A stretch of 64,000 nt of DNA from Adineta vaga (lineage: Eukaryota > Rotifera): the NCBI GenBank assembly GCA_021613535.1, contig CP075497.1, forward strand, positions 6,882,001 to 6,946,000. The letters are read 5' to 3'. Position numbers and translations under genes: made by a program. Below the pieces are notes generated by a model, which was not told where the DNA came from, searched no databases, and was given only the letters and a program-made list of their open reading frames with translations. This document shows positions 11,609 to 28,334 of the stretch, piece by piece. Within the stretch, counting starts at the first letter, position 1; each line of letters begins with the position of its first letter.

Positions 11609-14600
11609 CTATAAAAAAAATGGACAATCCGGTGCTAGTTTCGAACTTAGCACAATCCGTTCACTTCGTATAGAACTCTCTACATCAGTATTTTGATTCA
11701 CCGGTAGTCTTGGTCCTGATGCAACAGATTCACTACAACAGAAAATAAATATTTCTTTTTCACAAAACAAAACTACTTACGTGTCCGATTGATCGTCACT
11801 TTTTATATACAGAGTAGCACGAATGGCTAACAAATCAGCATATTTCACTGGTGCTGGAATCGACACTGACCGAGTACATCGAGCATATGTGTAACACAAT
11901 GCATAAGTTAACATTTGCACTTCATTCGGTTTCAACTTATTATCATCATACAGTACATAATAATGTGTTGGTCGACTTGTACCCTAGGAAAGTATCAAAT
12001 ACGTCACGGTTGATAATCAAAACAAACCACTTACAAGTGCACCAAAATGACTGTTGAGATAGAAATCATATTTGGTCGCATTAGTAATGTCATGTGAATC
12101 AACAACAGTACCAGCTGGAACGTTCTTTTCTGAATTAGTTGGGAGTAGTTTTGTATGATGTCGTTTGCTGACAACAATGTATGTGAGATATGGTCGATAA
12201 ACAGGTGATAGTTCAATACAAGCTTCTCGTATTCCTGTGAGTTCGTATTCGAAAACTGAATCGAATTCACTTTCCGAGATACCATCACGATAGAAGACAA
12301 TTGCAGTCGGTGGATATCCACGATGTTGCACGTATTGTGTGATGAGAGATTTCATGATTTGTTTGAGATCGACAATGAGTTCTCGACTTTCTTTTCGTGT
12401 ATCAGGTGGTCGATGTTGTTGATAAACTTCTTTGAAATATCGATTAGGAATATCATCTGCTGATGCGACAACAGCAACGATAGATGGTTGAGTGATAGCA
12501 CCAGGAGCAGCATGACTGAGATCGGCACCGACATACATGACACGATGACCTTTAGAGAAGAATCGTTCGACCGTTGGACTGAAAACAAAAAACGTTAATA
12601 AACATAATGAGTTATTCGTGCAGGGGACATCTCAGTTTCTAATAAGTTTATTCTGATGCAAAACTCTTTATCTAAATAAAAAAAACTTCATTTTCTTATA
12701 ATTGATTTCTCCGTGAAATAACTCTTATTCATATTGAAAACATTGGATGCAGATGTACTAATAAAGCATACATTAAGTATTAAATGTATCTCCATCTCTA
12801 TATTAGTTGCAAAATCTTAATTTATACGATTCTGAATTCTGTGATCTGCATCGGAAATGGATTAGACTAGCAAGCTCATCAGAAAATGATTAATACTACT
12901 ACCAGTATGTATGCGTACATATGCCTCAAGCGACTTATGTGACAGATGCAATATTCGTTCTCTTAGGCAATACCTACTGTCCAAGGTATATTCGAAGATT
13001 CTTAGTCATATTAGATTAGTTGGTAAACTAGAACTTACTCCACTTTGAGAACACTATTGATCCCATCTAATTTTGTGTTAATTTTCAGTAAAATATTTCC
13101 CAATTTTGCATGATCCCACTTCTCACGGTTTTGTTTAGTTCCTTTGACAGCATTTCTTGGTTCAATCATCTGGGTAGCAACTCCAAATCCCATCTCTAGT
13201 TCACACTAGAAAAGCAAATAAAGAAATCAAACCGCAATGTTGTATTCTGTCAAAAATACTTACCAGTTTTTTCAAGTTCTTGTAAGCTTCTTTATTCTTG
13301 AATGAAGTTTTCGATGGTAGAATAACGACAAAAAACTTACAGTCGCTCTTTGCCTTCATGAAGTCATTTAATGTTTCCATTACTGTTTCAATTGAGTAAC
13401 GATCATCATTACTATTGAATTCTTGATAATCAGGCATATAACATTTCATCCCCCGTTTTTCTGCTATCATACTTAATTGATCATAGAACTCTTTACAATC
13501 ATCTTGATTCATATCTGACAAATTAATCATTGCCCAAACTCTCGGAAAGTCTGATGGTTTGTGAAAAGGAGTTAGTTTCAAATCCCATGTACCAATATCG
13601 CGCACACCTGTTGATGTCACTCGATAATCTTCTGTATAAACAATCTCTGGCATTGGCAACACACGCGCTGGTACTGTCAACATTTTCACGTCAACATCCA
13701 GATTCCATGCAGCAACAAAGGGATCTTCTTCGAAACGTTGTTTTCCACGATCATGACGAATGATTTCGATCATTTTTCGATGTGAAGATGGTGAAATTGT
13801 TGAGCAACGACACATAAGAGCTCTCTGTTCGTCTGTAATTTTTTTCATTCTCACTGGTTCAACATCAACCAGTTCCATCGGTATGAATGCTCCATTGCGC
13901 ATTTCCAGTGTTGGTAATGACGGATATCTAAAGTATAATTATATTGACGATTATTTCAAATATCAAGATCTATACTTACTTCATTGACACTCCGTATTGG
14001 TTTAGGTAGTATTCCTCTACTGTAATTGTTCGCTTTTCTGACTTTAACTTAAACGTTTGACTTGCTGGAGGTAAACCAAGTTTCACTATTTCATAGATTA
14101 TTGGTTTATCTGCATTTTGTGATCGAACACGCAAATCTATTATCGAACATTATTTCACGCATCTATTTAAAAATATTTCACTTACGTTTACAGTGTTTCA
14201 GAAGAAAATCAGCTTCATTTCGATAGTTTCGATTGTGCACATCGAGATATTGAAGAACATCGGCTCCGTCTGCTTTTGAAGCGTTTCGTTGTTGACCATA
14301 TTTTCGTTTTCCACTTGGACTATGCAACATCACTTCACAAACAAACTCTATAAACGGCTGTTTCTTCATGAACACTGTATGTTTTACTACAACGACAAAC
14401 AACAAAACTATCATCCTGTTCCACAATACATTCGTCATCTAGACACTCACCATCCAAGTTCATCAACAATTGATGTTTTCCTTTCGAAAACACTAGACAT
14501 GAATAGAACCCACGCCACATTGCTTTTCCCAATCCAAGATCCCATTCACTTTGTCTTCCATCGGCACTCGATGCAAAAAACGATCGATTGTAGATGAATG

Positions 14601-15596
14601 CTGCATTCGATGAACAGTACTCATGCAGTGCAATTGACAATACCTGTTTCACCTGTTGTAGATCTTCGATTCTGTCATTAGTCAACGATGCTGGATCGAA
14701 GAGTTCATTGAGATTTGCAATGAGTGAGAGATCGACAGGTGATCCGACTCGTTGAACGATCACTTTGTGTGGTTCATGTCGATTGGAACGATTGAGACCA
14801 CTGATGATTTGTGCAGGTGTCTAAATGTATGAACATGAGAATAAGAGAGGGATGATGCGTGATGTGTGTTACATTTTCATCGATCTCAGGTAGTAGTTGA
14901 TCGAATGAGAGTACTGTGGATTGATTATCGAAGACAATTTTGTGTGAATCAACTTCTGGATGTTTTTGACCGAGCACACGAAGCCATGAGTTGTAGAAGA
15001 GACTAGAATGTATTGATAAGTAGAGATAGAAAAAAGCAAAAAGATGGCTGGTGTTACCGTCGTCGATCTCGATGAATTTCGAAATCTTTCTTGTTTCGAA
15101 TCTGAATGTGATATTGATAGACGAGACCTTTTCGTGGAAACTGCAAGATGGGAAAATAGTTGACGAAAACTTTGTATTGTTCTCCGAGATCACCAAGTTG
15201 ATCGGGTTTTGTTGGTCGATCGTTAGTAGTGAATTGTTCTTTGGACAGCTCGGTGACAGTCCAACATGGACCGGGTGGTGGATTAATTCGTTTGATAAGT
15301 GTACCGCGACCTCGACCGGTTGAAACAGTTGACGAAGCTGTCGATGGTGAACCAAAATCGCTTGACCCAGGCGAAATGGCTGTGTTTGAGGTACTTGTAG
15401 CTGTTGTTGTTCTAGATGCTACAGTGGCTGTGTCATCAGTGATAGGAGTAAGAGATGATGAAGTAATTTCAACAGTAGTAGGCAATGATGAATCTTGAGT
15501 ATCTGGTGTAGGCGTAATTGATGGAGGTGATGGAGCAACTGTCTGAGTTGTTCTTGAACCACGTGCTCGACCTTTCGGTGGTTGTCCTGAAGCCAT
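11609..15596 (-). CDS. Argonaute (copy A), intact, 1032 aa
   Basis: Argonaute-clade protein for small-RNA-guided silencing. Exons on the minus strand: 15596-15058, 15002-14873, 14820-14451, 14386-14186, 14136-13980, 13927-13264, 13205-13039, 12578-12035, 11983-11781, 11732-11609. They total 3099 nt, 1033 codons with the stop, no interruption. Order: Ser/Thr-rich tail with RGRG to about residue 100, N domain, linker with [19 protein letters not shown] about 350-450, MID about 560-690, PIWI about 700-1000. The slicer tetrad D-E-D-H is complete ([32 protein letters not shown]), so cleavage activity is plausible. Intron 7 is 460 nt (12579-13038) against 68 nt in copy B. Exons 8-10 and their introns are almost identical to copy B, while MID is strongly divergent. 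Argonaute expansion is known in bdelloids. Confidence 0.93.
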
Positions 15597-16245
15597 GAGT
15601 CGTTCTCAAAAAGCAAAAAATTATGAGGGTAATAACTATAAACATGCATTTATATAGTTTTGTTTGAAGTTTCTTCTTCGACTGGGAATATTTGAGATCG
15701 AGTTGAGACGAGATTGTCTGTTCTTTTTCTTTTGCTGTTTTCTGATAGGTTAATTATAGAACCCATCCGGTTTTTAGCTTATAGACGAAAGAGGCCGTCT
15801 AGTGACATTATCTTTTCAACACTAGTTTCACTTCTGTGTAAGATTAGTATTTTCTTTTCATGCATTTTATATTATTTTGTTCGAGAAATATATTATATTA
15901 CCAGTCATTAAAAATTTTTTTTGTAAAGTTAACAGTTTCCTTTTAAGAATTGTTATACAACTGTATAGAGAAACTTCTTGGTTTATTTTTAACGAACGGA
16001 ATGTTTAGAAATCGTTCTTTTGTGTGTCAATTTTTATTTTATTCGATATACCAATATATCATTCTGTATCACAGTGCAAAAGAAAACGCTTTCGAACATC
16101 TGAAAAGATCAGTTTTGAAAGGTGACAAAAAAAACAGCTAGAATAAAAAAAAATAAAGCTGTGATATAAATGAAAACAAATGAAATGCTCAGATCAATAG
16201 GAAAAAGAAAACAGAACTGTTTTTATTCTTAATGTTCCTCATTAG
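15597..16245. other. Spacer upstream of Argonaute A
   Basis: AT-rich, no supported gene. It should carry the promoter of Argonaute A and the 3' end of the adjacent PAQR gene. The 14-nt string at 15785-15798 matches 7219-7232. Confidence 0.4.
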
Positions 16246-17782
16246 TTACTTATATACCGAATTGAATATATTGTTAAGCGAAGGAACAACACTTTTACGA
16301 CAATCACCAATATTTGTTTGATGCTTGGCAAGTACGCAGATACCATAATAATGAACGCATGCTGCAGCAACGACAAAAACATGGAAAATTTGATGACTTT
16401 GAAACTAAACGAAAGAATTCTCTGTATAATTAATCATGAAAACACGTCAAACTTCCTTACCCAGATATCAAAGTAACCAGGAGCCAATCGTTCAGGTATA
16501 CGTGCTAATGACAAAAGAATTTTAAAATGTACATTTATATCTAAAACTTACCAGCATAAAGAGATGCACCTGTAATATATAAAACAGCCATAACTACTAA
16601 CCATTGAGCTGCACCAGCTAAAATAGTTAAAGTATTTTTAGAAATTATTTTTTCTCGAACAGAATTCAAAAGCTTGTTATCAGATGTTATGCTCTGAACA
16701 AGAACAATGTAAAATTTTACATTTGAAATCTTTCTTACATACTTGTAAAAGCGTGTTTAAAACCAAATAATAAAGCATAATGACAAGTTGGAACGAAACC
16801 AAAAAGACCAAAAGCAATGAAAAGAACTAATAGATTAATATTAAAGAAAAAAGAACAGTAGAATTATTTGTTGATTCAAAATATAAAGAAAGCATACGTG
16901 CTCGATACGTTCGATATTCTGGTGCTGCAAATTTATCCCACATGGAAACAATAATACAACCTGTACCCAATGTAATAGTAATTAACAAATAAGCTACTTT
17001 TGTTCCAAACTCGCAATAAAATCCATAATAAATCCACGGAATAAATGATGAAATAATCAAAATTGATATTCCACAATAATCAAGTCTATAAAACACATAT
17101 AAAATTGTCGGTAATGAGATGAAAATTAAGTTCTAGACCTGCACTTACTTATTAAAAAGTTTCGAAACCTTTGGTGAGTGACAATAAACTGTATGATATA
17201 AAGTTGAAAATAATAAACAAACGATAGCGCCAAGAAAGAATGCACCAAATGTGATTTTCTTTTCAATATGAACTTCAGATGATGGACGTGTTGTGAAATA
17301 GATAGCAATGATAATAAAAAATAAAGTTCCCAGTAAATGTGTCCAGATATTCACTGTTTCTGTATGTAGACGAAAGATGGATGCAAAGCATTGTTTAAAA
17401 CTTGGCATTGGTGGACGATGTCCTGAGATGAGATACTCATTGTCAAGTAACCAATGTGGAAGATGACTATGATCGACAACATATTGTACAACAAGTTTAC
17501 CAACTTCTTTAGCTTGTTCAACACATTTTGTTGGCATTTCGAAAACTGTATCCATTAGTTCATCCTGGTCATCAGGTGAATCAGGTTGGGATGGATAAGA
17601 ATGACTTCGTTCATAGGTTGAGTGGGCATCATGATCACCAGTAGGTTCACTCTAAATATATAAATGATTAATTTCTTTTTCAAAATAATAAATCTTATTC
17701 ATACGAGAAGACGATCAGGTATTCGTCGTCGAATATCTGTCTCAGTTGAATCATGATCCTCATTTGCCGTTTTACTCTCCAT
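16246..17782 (-). CDS. Adiponectin-receptor-like PAQR membrane protein, copy 1, 373 aa
   Basis: Seven-helix progestin/adipoQ receptor (PAQR) of the AdipoR type; relatives act as zinc-dependent ceramidases that regulate lipid and energy balance. Exons on the minus strand: 17782-17705, 17651-17149, 17085-16898, 16826-16743, 16617-16552, 16504-16461, 16404-16246 (1122 nt, 374 codons with stop). The cytosolic N-terminus is followed by NEYLISGHRPPMPSF and HTETVNIWTHLLG. Metal-site signatures are present: the Ser-x3-His in FSTLYHTVYCHS, the Asp in LDYCGI, and the HxxxH in FQSHQIFH. The first 26 residues are hydrophilic. Intron 4 (16618-16742, 125 nt) is longer than the 47-71 nt of the others. A close paralog follows at 18185-19958 on the same strand. 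Confidence 0.92.
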
Positions 17783-18184
17783 AAATATATCCAAATAAAG
17801 CAGAATATTAAAAAAAAACGATTATCTAGAATAGATGGTAGATTGTTTGCTTTTTGAATTCTATTTGTGTTCTTATCAATTCTTTTTAATCCAAAAGAAA
17901 AGTATTAATAAACACAAGTGGAATGTATTTTTCTCGAAGAAATTAAAAATTTTCTTTCAAAGTACATTGAAACACATAATGAAAAAACCAGACATCTCGT
18001 GAAGAGTTGTTAGGGCATTGGTTGCCTATCAAAACTATGAAGGTAGAAAACAAGTTTTGGTATAAAAAGAAAAGGGAGAAGAGTATCTAGAAGAAGAAGA
18101 AAAACAAAAGAACATACAATGTGCAGCTCGTTTAAAACCATAAAATAGAAAAAGTAATACATTCTATCCCTTTTTTTTCCTTTC
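17783..18184. other. Spacer between the two PAQR genes
   Basis: About 400 AT-rich bases without a supported gene. It must contain the copy 1 promoter and copy 2 3' UTR. Confidence 0.4.
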
Positions 18185-19958
18185 TTAACTTATCATTGCA
18201 GCTACTGGAGAAGTACTTGGATTTAATATATTTCGACAATCGCCAAAATAATTCGTTTGATTACGTGATAGTATACATATTCCATAATAATGAACACAAG
18301 CTGCAGCAACAACGAAAATATGAAATAGTTGATGACTTTGAAACTAATATTATACAAGAAGTTAGTTAGTTAGTAAATAAGAACTTACAAAAGATATTTA
18401 TACACTTACCCATATATCAAAAACGCCGGGTGCTAATCGTTCAGGAATTCGTGCTAGATGAAAAATAAATATATAGAAATAAATTTTATCATTATGTACA
18501 TTTATTTACCAGCATAGATACAAGCACCGGTGACGTAAAGTGCCGCAACTAATAGTAAATATTGAGTGGCACCGGCTAAAAAGTAAAGATATTATAATAA
18601 TTAAATTAAAATATGACACTATTGATTTTGAGTCAAGTAAAAGAAACTAGTCATCTTACCTGTAAAAGCATGTTCAACTCCAAATCGTATAATATAATGA
18701 CATGTAGGGATAAAACCAAATACACCAAATGTAATGAAGAGTACTATAGAAAAATGAAATATTTTCAATAAAGAAATGATTTTTTTTATAAAAAATTTAC
18801 AAGCACGATAGACTCGATAATCGGACGAAGAAAACCTATCCCACATTGATATAACCATACAGGCAATTCCTAATATTCCAATTAAGGTCAAATATGCTAC
18901 TTTTGTACCAAATTCACAATAGAACTGATAATAAAGTAGTGGAACAATTGATCCAATAATTAATATGGCTATTCCACAATAATCCAATCTAAATATTCAC
19001 AATACATTGCATTGAAATTATTTTTTATTTTCTCTTATCTTACTTGCTGAAAAATTTCGAAATTTTCGGTGAATGACAGTAAAGTGTATGATATAATGTT
19101 GAACATAATAAGCAGATAATAGCGCCAAGAAAAAATGCACCAAAAATGATTTTTTTCTCCATGTGTACTTCACTTGATGGACGCGTTGTGAAATAGATAG
19201 CAGTAATTACAAAAAATAAAGTTCCCAGTAAATGTGTCCAGATATTTACTGTTTCTGTATGTAGACGAAAGATGGATGCAAAGCATTGTTTAAAACTTGG
19301 CATTGGTGGACGATGTCCTGAGAGGAGATACTCATTGTCAAGTAACCAATGTGGAAGATGACTATGATCGACAACATATTGTACAACAAGTTTACCAACT
19401 TCTTTAGCTTGTTCAACACATTTTGTTGGAACTTCAAGAACTGTATCAATTAATTCATCAGTATTGTCTCGCAGGTCAGTATAAGATAGATGAAAAGGAC
19501 TTCGAAGACGAGTATCGCATTGTGCATCAATACAAAATGCTGGTTCACTCTGAAAATAAAAGATAGTTTTGAGAAAAAATATGTGATTCACTTCTGATTC
19601 ATCAAGAATAAAGAGTGGAAGAGAAAATCGAATAGAACTGGTTATTCATCATCTTATGTTAGGTCAAGAGAATAAGAAAAGCAAATAGAATATGTAATAG
19701 TGATTACTCATAAGGATAATGAATTAAACCATGATCGACTATAAGGAAAAAGATCATGCTACCATATTTCATCTTTTATTTCTGACAATCAAATTTGATA
19801 TGGTTTCGAGAAAGATTTATTCATTCAATTCTATGACTACATACTCGTGGTCGAGTTAATGTTCGTTTTCGAACTGTTTGTTCTGGTGAATCCTGATCAC
19901 TGACTGGAATTGTGTCTGAGAATAGTTCATCTTTCATTCTTTGATACGACGAATCCAT
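18185..19958 (-). CDS. Adiponectin-receptor-like PAQR membrane protein, copy 2, 386 aa
   Basis: Tandem paralog of the gene at 16246-17782 with the same seven-exon structure: 19958-19845, 19549-19044, 18988-18801, 18743-18660, 18575-18510, 18453-18410, 18343-18185 (1161 nt, 387 codons with stop). PAQR signatures are kept: CSTLYHTLYCHS, LDYCGIAILI and FQSHQLFH, so the zinc site looks complete. The block around GHRPPMPSFKQCF and HTETVNIWTHLLG is nearly identical in DNA to copy 1. The N-terminal exon and the last 25 residues differ completely. Intron 1 is 295 nt (19550-19844) compared with 53 nt in copy 1. The pattern fits an old tandem duplication with a locally homogenised exon 2. Confidence 0.92.
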
Positions 19959-21235
19959 TTTTGTAAAATTATAATGTCAAAAACAAATCTGAAAAACTAA
20001 TATTTCATCAATAATACACATATGTCAAATTTGTAATTGATTCTAAAACCAATATTTAACGAAGCAAAAAAGAAACCATGAAGATTATGTTTCTATATAC
20101 ATAATTGTTTTGAATTAACATTTGGTTGAGACGAAAATGTTCAACCTACTATGTACAAAACAAATCAACTCTTTCTCTATTGTTTATAAAGTTCACATAC
20201 TTGGTATTTATGATAATCCTCGACCACATGATATTTTATCAGCATATGATATTATTGTAATGCTTCAGCTGACGATAGAGTTATGTTATTCAGATAAGTA
20301 GATAATGCTGGTTGATTATACTGCAAAGGAGAAACACATGTTTCATTACGAGTGACTGATTCGGAAGATAAAGAAAGTAATATAAATCCAGGGTTTACTA
20401 ATTTTAAAGTAAATGAAAGTGCATCATTTGTATTTCAGTGTATCAGTGAAACAAGGCTGATCGGACTACGAAGTCGGCTACAACAGATTAATGTTTTATA
20501 ACTTGAAAAATGTTGAGAAGATTATGTATATTGTGTTCATATAATTTCTTTGCTATACACTCAACTTCAATAATGATCTTTTAATTAAACACTCGAAGAT
20601 AAGAATTCTTTATTCTAAAATAAAACCATCATAATTGTGCACAATTTCATCTTTATTTTTATACCTAACAGAAAATGGAATTTAGAATTAACAAATAATT
20701 ATGAAATTCTGTCTAAGAATTCTCGAAAGAAATATCTCTACTATATGTCAGATTTATTCTATGACAGGAATGATTCATCACCACCTTTTTTTTGTCATTT
20801 GAAATTTGTATAGACATAATCTATTGCAAGTACTTACATCATTTCTATTTTGAGTTTCTCTTCTTGAGTAATCTTTCATTAAATATTTCCATAACAGGCA
20901 TGTACATGTTCGTATATACCAAGAAGAAAAATTCTTAAAATAGATTGTTCTAATTGTTGATAAATATCATCTAAATCGACAATGATTTATCTGAAAAATA
21001 ATAAATAATTTTCTTGATATCTGGCTTTTCGTATGAAGAAGCAGCAAATGAAAAGAAATGGCGAATCACACGTAAAAACAAATTAATATCAACAAAAAAG
21101 GAAAGAAAATAATCATCATCATCATCATCATCATAAATAAGAACAGACGAGTAGAATTGTTCGTTTTTTTTTCTTTTTTTAAATAAATATGTATACAGGA
21201 AAACGTTTGGAAGCACACAAAAACACAGGATTAAC
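19959..21235. other. Spacer between PAQR copy 2 and VPS34
   Basis: No confident gene. A minus-strand open stretch at 20252-20434 encodes about 60 residues of ordinary composition (LVNPGFILLSLSSE..., ending SSAEALQ) and could be a gene remnant or an isolated exon. An ATC trinucleotide run lies at 21112-21134. Confidence 0.4.
21112..21134. repeat. ATC trinucleotide microsatellite
   Basis: Seven to eight tandem ATC units in spacer downstream of VPS34, seen directly. Confidence 0.9.
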
Positions 21236-25202
<3,967 letters not shown>

Positions 25203-25666
25203 TAGTTTGACTAGATCATCTAGAACACTGAAGAAAGAAAATTAATCAATGATTAACTCAAGTTGAAAAACAAAGTCGACAATAAATCATAAAACATAAT
25301 ACTATACCACCACATGACTTCGACATCATTGAAGGTACGGAGGGGAAAGATATTTTCTATTGGTTAATAAATCGAACCAATTATGACGAATGTTATTTGA
25401 TGGAAGGAAAGGAATTTGAAGAAGTTCGTTTTTTCGTTCTATTGATATGGTATATGGTATTGATATTTATTGAAAAAAAGCGTAACAAGAATATGAGAGT
25501 GAAGAATTAACGGTATTAATAGAAAACCATTTTCAAAAGATTACATTGACTAGAAATAAAAAAGAAAAGAACATGCTTATAAAAGATTGATTATATCACT
25601 GAAAGAAAAAGCAAATAATTGTATTTTATCGACGATATTCATACATATATATATTCTTTTTTCTAG
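25203..25666. promoter_or_regulatory. Probable shared promoter region of PIK3C3 and QPCT
   Basis: The two genes point away from each other across about 460 bases without another gene, so both promoters must lie here. No TATA box or binding motif was identified with confidence; this is inference from layout. An untranslated exon of PIK3C3 may also lie here, since a good acceptor (TTTCTTTCTTCAG) precedes the first coding exon near 25238. Confidence 0.4.
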
Positions 25667-27270
<1,604 letters not shown>

Positions 27271-27404
27271 GAATCCTTTTTCTTTTTATTTCACTGATGA
27301 TTAAACAAAACGAAACATTGGTGCTTGTTATCTGTATTTTTCTCTCTTTTTTGTCGTTTTAATTAACAAAGTGATATAGAAATAAAATAACGTCAATCAG
27401 AATA

Positions 27405-27707
27405 TTAACGTCGACCAAGTAAATTCCAATTTACTTCGCTGAAATTCATTGTTCCTAATGGAAAGAAATTCAGTGAACCAATTTCGAATGTCATCCAAGG
27501 AAAAGTAAAATCAGCTGGACAACTACTGCATTTATATTCACAACATGGATCATTTGGACTTTCTTCAAAACCACAGATGCAAAATGCAGGTTCAATTATA
27601 CATGCATTAGGAATACATGATGGAGATTTAATATTACGGCGAATTGGTGTTGTTGGTAATGATGATATAGTTGCGATAGAAAGAAAGATTAATAGTAGAT
27701 ACTTCAT
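27405..27707 (-). CDS. Secreted cysteine-rich peptide precursor 1 with C-terminal amidation signal, 100 aa
   Basis: Single-exon gene. Residues 1-16 form a signal peptide (MKYLLLIFLSIATISS). After a short basic segment come eight cysteines spaced C-x4-C-x6-C-x-C-x9-CC-x3-C-x2-C (seen in CIPNAC and CICGF and DPCCEYKCSSC). The tail is aromatic with SLNFF and ends in NLLGRR at the stop. Gly followed by two basic residues at the C-terminus is the standard signal for basic-residue trimming and amidation, which suggests a peptide hormone-like product. The paralog at 27867-28157 has exactly the same cysteine spacing and a GRK end. No known family was recognised. It could instead be an antimicrobial or protease-inhibitor-like peptide. 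Confidence 0.8.
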   Translation of the reverse strand: MKYLLLIFLSIATISSLPTTPIRRNIKSPSCIPNACIIEPAFCICGFEESPNDPCCEYKCSSCPADFTFPWMTFEIGSLNFFPLGTMNFSEVNWNLLGRR

Positions 27708-27866
27708 TTTAATTTTGAATTAACTTTGGTGCTTTGAAGAAGAAAACTAAGTCAGTTATATTTAAGAGAGAAACATCTGTTTATGATCACAGCGGATTAG
27801 CAAAATGAATAAGATTACTGATAAGACGAATCTTAAAATCATTCGATTTTATTAAAATAATATCAA

Positions 27867-28157
27867 TTATTTTCGACCAAACAATGGAATTTCTACTGAA
27901 AGAAAATTCAATGAATTCCAATCCGTATTAAGCCATGGTTTAACATTAAAATCCGGAGGACAAGGAGTACATGTAGCTTTACAACAACGATCTTCAGGAG
28001 TTTGTGTTACACCACAAAAACAGAATGATGTATCGCCAATACATGTATACGGTGGACATGATGCATCAGCATTAGGTGTTGGTGACGAAATAATAACATT
28101 GAAGAGAATTGAGATGAGTAGAAGACCCACAAATATTGCTTTCATTTTCGACTGCAC
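27867..28157 (-). CDS. Secreted cysteine-rich peptide precursor 2 with C-terminal amidation signal, 96 aa
   Basis: Single-exon paralog of the gene at 27405-27707, same strand, 160 bp apart. The first ATG is at 28157; a second at 28145 gives a more typical signal peptide (MKAIFVGLLLISILFNVIIS). The eight cysteines have identical spacing to the neighbour (CPPYTC, CFCGV, RCCKATCTPC). The acidic/aromatic tail again has NSLNF and ends IPLFGRK at the stop, a predicted amidation site. Sequence between cysteines has diverged widely while cysteines, SLNF and the terminal Gly-basic-basic are kept, which points to selection on the folded, processed product. The receptor is unknown. Confidence 0.8.
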   Translation of the reverse strand: MQSKMKAIFVGLLLISILFNVIISSPTPNADASCPPYTCIGDTSFCFCGVTQTPEDRCCKATCTPCPPDFNVKPWLNTDWNSLNFLSVEIPLFGRK

Positions 28158-28334
28158 TGGATGTATATAATTGATAAATATTTGGTCTGTTTATGAAACA
28201 ATAAAAATAGGAATAAAACATTTGCTCGAATTCACATAGTCTTTATTTGAAGTATTTTGACAAAACAACACAACATCGCGTGATATTGAATCATAGAAGC
28301 AGAGACTTTGATAATGATAGATAAACTCAAACTA

